Shown here in pieces: positions 53,732-61,767 of a DNA stretch of 64,000 bases. This DNA comes from Phycisphaerales bacterium. Lineage in GTDB: Bacteria; Planctomycetota; Phycisphaerae; Sedimentisphaerales; Anaerobacaceae. The notes beneath the pieces are model-generated. The model ran no database searches, was not told where the DNA came from, and saw nothing but the letters and a program-made list of their open reading frames with translations. The stretch lies in the NCBI GenBank assembly GCA_020352215.1, contig CP070675.1:4878554-4942553 (forward strand), read 5' to 3'. Both the position numbers and the translations under genes were made by a program. How positions within the stretch are numbered: position 1 is the first letter of the stretch; each line of letters begins with the position of its first letter.

Positions 53732-54810
53732 TACTCGACTGCTACCAATGCTCATCCTGCTATTTTGAGGACAAGGAGCCATCCTCAAGGATAGATCCTT
53801 CGACCATTTCGCCTGCTCAGCCTAAGACCGTCTTCGAGAACGTGCTGGTGGTGTTTGTCTGCATAGAGCTCTACGATGGCAGGGAAGAGTTGGAGGAAGC
53901 AGCCGAGGAATTCGGCTCGCTCGCGGGACTGATGGGCAAGAGGTCTATTGTTCTTTGCCCCAATGTGCACATGTCTGTTGATACGGCATCGGAGAAGCAA
54001 GCCGTCTGGATGATAGGCGAATTAGAGAGAATACTGGTCGCCAAGGGATACGATGTGCATCCGTTGTCGTTTGGCTACCATAAGAAATACGGCATGGAGT
54101 GCAACGGCAACGTGGGCAGCGTTGTCGGACGCAGGTTCTACGGTTCTGAGCAAAAGCAATTCCTGAGACTGCTGACCCGGCTTGGCGTATGTCCTCCCGA
54201 GTCGCTCCCCAGTGACATGCCCTCTTGGGCCAGAGCCTTGACAGAGCGTCAGTTGAAGGTCTTAGGTAACCGCAGGGAAACCTATACTGTCGCCAGAAAA
54301 ATGCTCCAAGACCAGCTCGACGCCACAGGGCACAGCGAGCTTTGGACGTGCATGTTGTTCGAGGGAGAGAGAAAGCCGATAGACGACTACCTCAGTACTC
54401 TGTATGAGATTATTGAGGATTACCCCGACGTAATGGTGCACCGCGCAATGAATCTTAGCGTGCCGGGCTTCTCAAATGCGGCCAGCTTCCTCTTCCGCAA
54501 GTATCCTGAGGCAATAGAATCAGGAAGGCTGCGCATTTACAACAGCACGGTCTCGGACATCGAGTTCCTGCTGTCGAGGAGCAGCGTCCTGCTTGCATTT
54601 CCACAAAGACCGCAGCAAGCCGGATCGCACGCAGGCGAAATATCGTTCGGTATCTACTGCAAGGATGACGATTTCGCGAAGAACCTGATTCAATGGTACC
54701 GAACTTTTCTCGTAGACTCACGCTTTGGATGGATAAGTACCGAGGCCGAGCTAAATGCCACAATTAACGAGCTGGAAGAGGAGAGGTTTCAGCAGGGGCG
54801 TGATCAATAG
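53728..54810 (+). CDS. Archaeal-type ThrRS editing-domain protein with unknown C-terminal domain
   Basis: The start is GTG 53728, overlapping the previous stop; the product is 360 residues. Residues ~1-140 align by eye with the N-terminal editing domain of archaeal threonyl-tRNA synthetase, a DTD-like fold that hydrolyses Ser-tRNA(Thr): an N-terminal strand, VVFVCIELYDG, an Ala/Glu helix, SIVLCPNVHMS (the conserved His), ELERILVAKGYDVHPLSFGY, then HKKYGMECNGN (the conserved Lys; a neighbouring Tyr is replaced by His). The conserved Glu of the SELSR segment is not evident. Residues ~160-360 form a second domain that I do not recognise, with RLRIYNSTVSDIEFLL and a weak resemblance to TrmB/PLD-type effector domains. 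No synthetase catalytic domain is present. Confidence 0.75.
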   Translation: MILDCYQCSSCYFEDKEPSSRIDPSTISPAQPKTVFENVLVVFVCIELYDGREELEEAAEEFGSLAGLMGKRSIVLCPNVHMSVDTASEKQAVWMIGELERILVAKGYDVHPLSFGYHKKYGMECNGNVGSVVGRRFYGSEQKQFLRLLTRLGVCPPESLPSDMPSWARALTERQLKVLGNRRETYTVARKMLQDQLDATGHSELWTCMLFEGERKPIDDYLSTLYEIIEDYPDVMVHRAMNLSVPGFSNAASFLFRKYPEAIESGRLRIYNSTVSDIEFLLSRSSVLLAFPQRPQQAGSHAGEISFGIYCKDDDFAKNLIQWYRTFLVDSRFGWISTEAELNATINELEEERFQQGRDQ

Positions 54811-54868
54811 TAAGTACTCCCCACTGAATAGGCCTATGGGACAAGTGTCACTTTGAGGTATTGAGACC

Positions 54869-56266
54869 GTGCATACGCTTCTGTCTGTGGCTGTCGTTGC
54901 GGTCTATGCGCTTGCGCTGACGTTCGTGGCGGTGCGCGCACGCGCCGCTCGTGAGTTTGCGGAGTTCTCGCTGGCCAGACGGGCACTTCCTCTGGCATTG
55001 GTCTTCGGCAGCCTTGCCGCTACCTACGTAGGGCCTGCATTTTCGATCGGCTTCGTGGGCAAGGGCTTTGAGAGCGGCTTTCTCTTCTTGGTCGTAGGTT
55101 TGGCCTATTCGGTTCAGAATATTCTCGTTGGTCTCTTGGTGGCTCCACGTCTGCGCAATTTGACGGGTTGCCACACATTGGGTGATGCCATCGGCCAGAA
55201 GTATGACCGGAAATGCCAAGTTCTCGCGGGAGTCATCTCCGTTGGCTTGTGTGCGGGTTTTGCTGCGGTGATGGCCAAGGCCGGCGGAGTTGTTCTGACG
55301 AACATATTTGGCCTTCCAAGCTGGTCTTCAGTCGTGATAGTGGTCGGCGTGACGACGCTGTACACCACATTTGGCGGGCTTCGCGCGAGCGTGATAACGG
55401 ATGCCTTCCAGTTCACCGCGTTCGCGATTCTCCTGCCTCTCACGTTGGTATCACTCCTGGCATTTCACCTCAAAGGTGGCGCGGCGGCGTTTGCAGGTGA
55501 GGCGTCTGCCGCCACTGCGTTCGGGTTCGAATCCACATCCGGCATCGAGATAGTTGGCCTGGTGGCAGCCTTTCTGCTCGGAGAGACTCTCATTCCACCG
55601 TACGCAAATCGCGCCCTGGCATCCAGGACAACCCGGATATCGCGGAACGGTTTTGTGCTTGCGGGTTTGTTCAGCACGGTGTGGTTCGTGGCCATGATAG
55701 CCATCGGAGTTACGGCGCGAGGCATTATCGCTGATGGGACCGGTGAAGACTACGTTCTGCTGGAATTAGTCAAATCGACTATGCCCGCCGAAGGTTACAT
55801 ACTTCTGCTGGTGGTATTGGTGTCGGTGGTCATGTCCAGCCTTGACTCGCTGTTGAACGCCGGAGCCGTGGCGTTTGCCCAGGACGTTGTCAAACCGTTC
55901 GCAGAACTTCCGGAGTCGACGGCTCTGAACATCGGTCGTTGCGCGACAATCGTCATCGCAGCGGTAGCTGCTGCCGGCGCCCTCGCCGTTCCAAAAATCA
56001 TTAGCGGGCTGCTGGTCTGCTATACTATCTGGGCCCCGGCGATCTTGCCGGCGCTGATAATTGGCTTGTGGGTGAAGCGGCCCCGGCCCCTGGCTGGGAT
56101 TCTCTCGATGGGTGTCGGCACTGTCGTTGCAATCGTGTTTCAGTTCGTGCTCTCTGAGCCGAGCCAGGTGCCCGCAATCATACCGGCGCTGGCAGCGGCA
56201 CTCCTGGCGTATGCGGTCGGACACGTACTGGGGACAATTGATCTGGTGCACGGAAGACAGAAATGA
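54869..56266 (+). CDS. Sodium:solute symporter (SSS family)
   Basis: The 465-residue polytopic protein starts at GTG 54869 and has about 12-13 membrane spans. The first helices include LARRALPLALVFGSLAATYV and GPAFSIGFVGKGFESGF, and the core is SWSSVVIVVGVTTLYTTFGG followed by LRASVITDAFQFT, the SSS signature. SVVMSSLDSLLNAGAVAFAQ in helix 8 holds sodium-site residues. It imports a solute with sodium. The adjacent small membrane protein and rhamnosidase suggest a sugar such as L-rhamnose or an oligosaccharide product; this is inference. Confidence 0.93.
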   Translation: MHTLLSVAVVAVYALALTFVAVRARAAREFAEFSLARRALPLALVFGSLAATYVGPAFSIGFVGKGFESGFLFLVVGLAYSVQNILVGLLVAPRLRNLTGCHTLGDAIGQKYDRKCQVLAGVISVGLCAGFAAVMAKAGGVVLTNIFGLPSWSSVVIVVGVTTLYTTFGGLRASVITDAFQFTAFAILLPLTLVSLLAFHLKGGAAAFAGEASAATAFGFESTSGIEIVGLVAAFLLGETLIPPYANRALASRTTRISRNGFVLAGLFSTVWFVAMIAIGVTARGIIADGTGEDYVLLELVKSTMPAEGYILLLVVLVSVVMSSLDSLLNAGAVAFAQDVVKPFAELPESTALNIGRCATIVIAAVAAAGALAVPKIISGLLVCYTIWAPAILPALIIGLWVKRPRPLAGILSMGVGTVVAIVFQFVLSEPSQVPAIIPALAAALLAYAVGHVLGTIDLVHGRQK

Positions 56267-56427
56267 TTATTGTGATATTAGTTGTACTTGCGGCTCTGTT
56301 GTGCATTGCCAGCGGGATCTGGGTTGCGATCGCGCTGGTGAACGCCGTTCGAGGAAACGGAGGTTTGTCCGCCGAGGCCAGCCGAGCCGAGGATAAAAAG
56401 GGCACTAAGGCCGGGCAATCAACATAG
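56263..56427 (+). CDS. 54-residue single-span membrane protein, likely symporter accessory
   Basis: The ATG at 56263 overlaps the symporter stop (ATGA). The product starts MIIVILVVLAALLCIASGIW, one hydrophobic helix, then VAIALVNAVRG and a hydrophilic tail rich in Ala, Glu and Lys. It is too short for many gene finders. Small membrane proteins of this kind next to SSS symporters are annotated in databases as symporter small accessory proteins. The rhamnosidase gene starts 24 bases after it. Confidence 0.75.
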   Translation: MIIVILVVLAALLCIASGIWVAIALVNAVRGNGGLSAEASRAEDKKGTKAGQST

Positions 56428-56451
56428 GAGAATCAATGTAGGGAGACGAAC

Positions 56452-59226
56452 ATGAGAAGGGACTTGTTTACAACGCTCGCGCTTGCGGTCTGTGCTCTCT
56501 GCCTGACCGCCTCATGCCAGACGAATGCGCTGAGCGGTCCGTCGAGGGCTCATCCGGCTTCGGTCGAGGCCGTGGGACTCTCTTGCGAATACTTGCAGGA
56601 CCCCGTTGGTATTGACGTTAGAAATCCACGCTTGAGCTGGAGGCTCTCTACGACGGGCGGTGAGACCCGAGGCCAGAGGCAAAGTGCCTATCGTGTCCTT
56701 GTGGCCCGCACAAAACACCTCTTGGACAGTAATCAAGGCGACCTGTGGGATTCGGGCATCATCGAGTCCGGCAAATCGGTCCACATAGTCTATAAAGGGA
56801 AGCCGCTGAAATCCGGCATGGAATGTCACTGGAAAGTAAAAGTCCGAGACCAGAAAGGTAGCTGGTCGCCCTGGAGCAAGCGGGCGCGATGGACGATGGG
56901 GCTGCTTGACAGGTCCGACTTCTCGGCCAAATGGATAGGGACCAATCGGGTGTTCGTCAAGCAACAAGGCTGGCCCCCGCCGGACAATACCGTGCCTGAC
57001 CCATGGTTCAGGAAAGTCTTTCTTCTCTCTGAAAAACCCCAAAGGGCCACCGTGTATGTTGCCTCGATCGGTTACCACGAGCTTTACGTTAATGGAAAGA
57101 AAGTCGGGGATGCGGTGTTATCGCCGAGCGTCGCAAACCACCGCAAGCGCGCACGATATGTCACCTATGAGATCACGGACTATCTGCAACAAGGCAAGAA
57201 TGTCATTGGACTTTGGTTAGGTGTGTCCTGGTCGATTTTCCCGCACTACAAGACCGTAGACAGACCTCAGACCCCCATAGCTATCGCGCAGGCAACGATC
57301 GAGTTGCCCGGAGGCGCGAGCGTGCGCATATCTACCGACGAGACCTGGAAGACGCACCCGAGCCCGAATACGCTGCTGGGTGTATGGGACTTTATGCACT
57401 TTGGCGGCGAACTCTACGATGCGAACAAGGAGGTGCCCGGATGGTGTAAAGTGGGCTTTGACGACTCCGGCTGGAGAGCGGCTACCGTCTTTTCGCCGAA
57501 GGTGGAGCTTTCAGCAGAAATGGTCGAGCCCAACCGCCTGATCAAAGAGGTTCGGCCGGTCGCAATTGAAGAGGTCTCCGCAAACGTGTACCGGGCCGAT
57601 ATGGGTGTGAATCTCAACGGCTGGCTTGAGATGGACCTTTCAGGCAAGCCGGGAGACACAATCGAGATGAAGTTCTCAGAACGCCCGGACCAGGAGATGA
57701 CACACCGCCTCCACAGCAAGTATGTCATTGGACCGACTGGGACAGGGACGTTTCACAATCGCTTCAACTATTTCACGGGCAGATGGATTCAAATCGAAGG
57801 GCTGAGCTACAAGCCTCGTCCGGAACAGATCCGGGGTCATCTCGTACGGACAGACTACCGACGCGTGGGCCATTTCGAATGCTCCGACGAGCAACTGAAT
57901 GACATATACGATGCGACGCTTTGGACGTTTGAGAATCTGAGTCTCGGCGCATACGTCGTTGACTGCCCTCATCGCGAACGCATGGGATACGGCGGCGATG
58001 CACACGCCACAACTGAGACGGCGCTGAATAACTACAGCCTTGGCGCCTTCTACACAAAGTGGAGCCAGGACTGGCGCGACGCTCAAAGCCCGGACGGGAA
58101 CCTACCGTACACCGCCCCGACGTACTGGGGAGGCGGCGGCCCGGCCTGGAGCGGATACTGCATCACTCTGCCCTGGCAGATATATCTGCGATACGGTGAC
58201 GTTCGCATTCTCCGAGAGAACTTTTCGACCATGCAGCGGTGGCTCTCCTTCCTGGAAACAAAATCCTCCAACAACATGTTGGTGCGATGGGGGGGCGAAT
58301 GGGATTTCCTTGGGGACTGGCTCTGGCCCGGGGCTAAGGGCGTCAACGGCGATACGCGCGAGACCCTGTTCTTCAACAATTGCTACTGGATATACAATCT
58401 GCAGACAGCCGCTCAGATTGCCGAGATTCTCGGTGAGCGCACTGTGGCGGCGGCTCACCGTTCACGCGCCGAGCAGATCCGCCGGACTGTTCACAAAGAG
58501 TTCTTCAAGCCGGACGAAAACAGCTATGTGAACGATTTCCAAGGTTATCTGGCAATTGCCCTGCTGATAGGGCTGCCGCCTGAGCAGCTACGGCCGGCTG
58601 TCTGGAAGCGACTCGAAGACGAAATCCTCATAAAGCGCAAAGGACATGTTCACGCAGGTATCACGGCCGGTTACTTTCTGATGGAGGCCCTGCTTGCCGG
58701 GGGTCGGTCCGACTTGATCTTCGAGATGGCAAGCAAGGACACGTACCCCGGCTGGGCAGACATGCTCAAACGCGGCGCAACTACGATCTGGGAGGCCTGG
58801 GACGGCAGGAACTCACTGCTGCACAGTTCATATTTGTGGATTGGCACCTGGTACATGGAGGGATTGGCAGGAATCAACGGCGACCCGGAACATCCGGGCT
58901 TCAAGCACTTCGTCATCAAGCCCGAGGTTTTGAACAAGCCCTCGTTGCGATGGGTCAAGGCAAGCTACGAGTCTCAGTATGGGCCGATTGTCAGCGAATG
59001 GAAAATCGCAGACGACAAATTCCAGCACGCCGTGGCCGTTCCTCCGAACACAAGCGCGACACTATATCTACCAGTTGAGAACAAGACATCAATCCGGGAG
59101 AGCGGCCTGCGCATTTCCGAGGCAAAGGGTGTCGAGCTCACGCGCCAGGAGAATGGCCGCGCGGTGCTTCGGCTGCAACCTGGCAGCTATGTCTTCGAGT
59201 CGGACTTTGACGCTGCTGCACGTTAG
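56452..59226 (+). CDS. Alpha-L-rhamnosidase, GH78, probable lipoprotein
   Basis: The 924-residue protein has a lipobox leader (~1-24, CALCLTASC), so it is probably anchored to a membrane. Residues ~40-150 are an N-terminal FN3-like domain (LSCEYLQDPVGIDVRNPRLS), ~155-340 the Bac_rhamnosid_N domain (RATVYVASIGYHELYVNGKK), then a concanavalin-like domain. The (alpha/alpha)6 catalytic domain (~480-800) contains DCPHRERMGYGGDAHATTET, the GH78 catalytic motif with acid residues. A C-terminal beta-sandwich (~815-924) completes the GH78 layout. It cleaves terminal alpha-L-rhamnose from plant or bacterial glycans, with the symporter upstream for uptake of a product. Confidence 0.95.
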   Translation: MRRDLFTTLALAVCALCLTASCQTNALSGPSRAHPASVEAVGLSCEYLQDPVGIDVRNPRLSWRLSTTGGETRGQRQSAYRVLVARTKHLLDSNQGDLWDSGIIESGKSVHIVYKGKPLKSGMECHWKVKVRDQKGSWSPWSKRARWTMGLLDRSDFSAKWIGTNRVFVKQQGWPPPDNTVPDPWFRKVFLLSEKPQRATVYVASIGYHELYVNGKKVGDAVLSPSVANHRKRARYVTYEITDYLQQGKNVIGLWLGVSWSIFPHYKTVDRPQTPIAIAQATIELPGGASVRISTDETWKTHPSPNTLLGVWDFMHFGGELYDANKEVPGWCKVGFDDSGWRAATVFSPKVELSAEMVEPNRLIKEVRPVAIEEVSANVYRADMGVNLNGWLEMDLSGKPGDTIEMKFSERPDQEMTHRLHSKYVIGPTGTGTFHNRFNYFTGRWIQIEGLSYKPRPEQIRGHLVRTDYRRVGHFECSDEQLNDIYDATLWTFENLSLGAYVVDCPHRERMGYGGDAHATTETALNNYSLGAFYTKWSQDWRDAQSPDGNLPYTAPTYWGGGGPAWSGYCITLPWQIYLRYGDVRILRENFSTMQRWLSFLETKSSNNMLVRWGGEWDFLGDWLWPGAKGVNGDTRETLFFNNCYWIYNLQTAAQIAEILGERTVAAAHRSRAEQIRRTVHKEFFKPDENSYVNDFQGYLAIALLIGLPPEQLRPAVWKRLEDEILIKRKGHVHAGITAGYFLMEALLAGGRSDLIFEMASKDTYPGWADMLKRGATTIWEAWDGRNSLLHSSYLWIGTWYMEGLAGINGDPEHPGFKHFVIKPEVLNKPSLRWVKASYESQYGPIVSEWKIADDKFQHAVAVPPNTSATLYLPVENKTSIRESGLRISEAKGVELTRQENGRAVLRLQPGSYVFESDFDAAAR

Positions 59227-59233
59227 GCGCACT

Positions 59234-59827
59234 CTAACTCGAGCTGGTCTTGGCCAGTGGAGTACTGGTAGCCACTACAGGTCTGCCCTTGCGGCTCATC
59301 CAGGGACAGGTGTCTTTCTGGGGGCAGTCCTTGCAGCCGTGCTGTGTAGCGACCAATGGCAGGATAAGATATGCGTCCAGGGCAAAAACGACCAGAAGGG
59401 CCAGAAGCAACCACGAGAAGCTGCTAATCAGTGCCGGTATGCCTGCCAATGCGGGGATTATCCACAACGGGACTATTACCGGTATGTGCCTCTTGAACTT
59501 TTCATTGAAGCACTCGGTGTCCGCCTTTTTCCGGAGCCTGGCAGCAATCAGGCCGTAGCCGCAGGGACATGAGCTTGTATCCCAATATCTACAGAAGGGA
59601 CACACAAATACCATTATCCAGAAAGCCCCCGCAATCCCGTATGCCAAGTATGTGGCGCCCATTATCCACGCCCACGCCGACCCGTCCAGAACAACGAGAA
59701 AGATAGCTGCTCCCAACGCCGCCATGAGGACATAGGGAAGGTTGTTTATGAGCTCCTCGGCATGGGAGTATTGCCGCATTGAAGCGCACTCGTCTGATCC
59801 TTGGCTTGAGAACTCATTGCTCTTCAT
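59234..59827 (-). CDS. Cys-rich multi-span membrane protein
   Basis: From the ATG at 59827, which overlaps the preceding prepilin gene's stop by 14 bases, the protein has 197 residues. It has four or five membrane spans and two Cys clusters: FVCPFCRYWDTSSCPCGYG after the first pair of spans and HGCKDCPQKDTCPWM near the C-terminus. Such clusters may bind zinc or iron-sulfur. I do not recognise the family. It converges on the rhamnosidase (7 bases between stops). Confidence 0.75.
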   Translation of the reverse strand: MKSNEFSSQGSDECASMRQYSHAEELINNLPYVLMAALGAAIFLVVLDGSAWAWIMGATYLAYGIAGAFWIMVFVCPFCRYWDTSSCPCGYGLIAARLRKKADTECFNEKFKRHIPVIVPLWIIPALAGIPALISSFSWLLLALLVVFALDAYLILPLVATQHGCKDCPQKDTCPWMSRKGRPVVATSTPLAKTSSS

Positions 59828-60647
59828 CGGCTCGTTCCAGGACGTCAAGTATCTTGCTGAAGGCCTTGCGTACTTCGGCAAAGTCACGGACGTCGACCGT
59901 GAATCGGCCGTCTGCATTGGAGCGCGAAGCAACGCGACCATCGGAAAAGAGAATGTTCGCGAATCGCTCCCGGTGGTGCGTGCGCGGCCTCACATTGAAC
60001 TCTGCCAAATCCGGAGGGCAAAGGAACATGGTATCAATGGCCAAGGCGCGGACCGGCTGCCCATCGCGGTTCCTACCCAGGTGGGCAATCGCGATACGTT
60101 CCCAAGGCGGGTCGGGCGAGCCGGGGTCGTCGAATAGCCGCGTTACCGAGGCGTGCCGGTAGTAATAGCTGCACTGGGCCTGGCCAGTGCCCACTTTGGC
60201 CAGTTCAGCATCAGCGGAGACGTGCTGGTCGGGATCGGGGCAGAACAGGACCTTGGGCTGCTCGGAAAGGTACCCGTGCAGCAAAAGGCCCAAACCCACC
60301 GGAGCGCCGCTCCTCAGTGAGATCAGGCTGGTCACCGCACCCGTGGAGGGGTAGAAGTCGGCCGGTGACAGAAAGGGCGGGGCTTTGGGGCCGAAAGGGA
60401 TATGGCCGCGGTGATCGTTGGCGTACGTGTGAATGGCCACGCCGATCTGACGCAGATTTGACAAGCAGGCCATTTTGCCCGCCGATGCCCGTGCCGACGT
60501 CAACGCCGGGATCAGCACCCCCATCAGAACGCCCACAATCCCGATGACCACCAGCAATTCGACCAGGGTGAAGGCGCGACGGCGGCGACCGCCGCAGGTC
60601 AATAGAGGGGCCATCATGGGTTTCACCGTATTTGCGAGCATCGTCAT
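59814..60647 (-). CDS. Prepilin-like protein (DUF1559-type, H-x-D-G tail)
   Basis: The 277-residue protein has a basic leader and the prepilin cleavage/methylation motif RRRRAFTLVELLVVIGIVGV (~22-42), followed by IPALTSARASAGKMACLSNL. The C-terminal RFANILFSDGRVASRSNADG matches the planctomycete DUF1559-like H/N-x-SDG ending. Planctomycetes carry many copies of this family; proposed roles are pseudopilins of a type II secretion-like system. A Cys-rich membrane protein is encoded directly downstream with overlap. Confidence 0.85.
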   Translation of the reverse strand: MTMLANTVKPMMAPLLTCGGRRRRAFTLVELLVVIGIVGVLMGVLIPALTSARASAGKMACLSNLRQIGVAIHTYANDHRGHIPFGPKAPPFLSPADFYPSTGAVTSLISLRSGAPVGLGLLLHGYLSEQPKVLFCPDPDQHVSADAELAKVGTGQAQCSYYYRHASVTRLFDDPGSPDPPWERIAIAHLGRNRDGQPVRALAIDTMFLCPPDLAEFNVRPRTHHRERFANILFSDGRVASRSNADGRFTVDVRDFAEVRKAFSKILDVLERADEEQ

Positions 60648-60721
60648 ACCGCCAAGAATGTCCGAACCTCTGCGGGTTTCTGCCCAAGAGTATCACATAC
60701 ACCGCTCAGGGAACAGCACCC

Positions 60722-61564
60722 CTACATAATTTCCAGCCAAAACTTCGCCAATATCACAAAATCCTCCATAGTCACACACCCATCGCCCGTCAGATCCGTC
60801 GCGGTCTCGGTACATGACAGCCACTCACCGGCCATCACCGCAACGTCTCGCAGATTCACGAAAGAGTCCCCTGTGAAGTCCGGCCCCGACGTCGTCAGGC
60901 GTACATTGTCCAGGTCCCAGTATCCGCCGGCCCTTCCGGTATCCGGATCGAGGTCGGCAAGCGTGAGCGTGGAAATGAACTGCACCCCAATGCTCTTGCC
61001 CACCCACGGGTCGGCAGCGGCCACTCGTGGAATATCCAACTGGATGTCATTAAAGTGCTTGACGTAGCCCGCGCTCGAGTCGTACGTGATAGTCACCGCC
61101 CCTACCGTGACCTTCTCATCCTCGGCGTCCCGGTAATACAACCGGATCTCAATAGGGACATCATCTTTCATACCGCCGCCACCGCCGATGATTCCCACGG
61201 TCAGTTGGTAGGATTGCCCAACCTCGAAGACGGCCGCAAGATCCTGGAACAGCTCTACCTCCGGTACCGCGAACAACCACACTGCCTGGTTACCGTCACA
61301 GTTATCGATGTGATCGGGATGTGAAGGATCGAGGTTCAGGAACACACCCGTTAGCTGATTCCACGGACCCATTGTGCCCTCATCATACCACCATGGCGTT
61401 GGTGGCATCTGCCAGGAGTTGATGTTAATATCCACGTAAGTGGTTTCCGGCAACTCAAATGACGCATTGGGGATGTCGATTGATGCGGCCGCAAGCCTGT
61501 CGGCGCCCGCCCCGAGCACCACAATACCCACCAGGACCACCCCGAACGTCTTTCGCATACTCAT
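60722..61564 (-). CDS. Exported DUF642/CBM-like protein with dockerin-like tail
   Basis: From the ATG at 61564 (GAGGAGG six bases before) the product is 280 residues. It has a signal peptide (~1-25), then a beta-sandwich (~28-220) beginning IDIPNASFELPETTYVDINI, typical of N-terminal carbohydrate-binding-like modules. The tail (~220-280) holds two EF-hand-like half cassettes, DFTGDSFVNLRDVAVMAGEW and DLTGDGCVTMEDFVILAKFW, a complete dockerin-like pair. It is transcribed in the same direction as the PQQ-like genes upstream. Confidence 0.83.
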   Translation of the reverse strand: MSMRKTFGVVLVGIVVLGAGADRLAAASIDIPNASFELPETTYVDININSWQMPPTPWWYDEGTMGPWNQLTGVFLNLDPSHPDHIDNCDGNQAVWLFAVPEVELFQDLAAVFEVGQSYQLTVGIIGGGGGMKDDVPIEIRLYYRDAEDEKVTVGAVTITYDSSAGYVKHFNDIQLDIPRVAAADPWVGKSIGVQFISTLTLADLDPDTGRAGGYWDLDNVRLTTSGPDFTGDSFVNLRDVAVMAGEWLSCTETATDLTGDGCVTMEDFVILAKFWLEIM

Positions 61565-61767
61565 TATCGCCTCCTCAGATTCTATGACACGAGCGGACAC
61601 CAATCACCCTCGGACAAAGCGAAACCTCCGTGCCCACTACATTCCGGTCCACTCGGCGCGATTGCGCCGGCATACCCTCCCCGCAAAAGCTTGACACCGG
61701 GCCGACTCCAATACCACAGTCACAGTATATCATTGAAGGAATCCCATGTCAACGTCGGGGCGGCCGT

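Noticed and set aside
55521-55532. GGTTCGAATCC, a tRNA T-arm-like sequence
   Set aside because: It lies inside the symporter coding region in frame, with no acceptor or anticodon stem around it.
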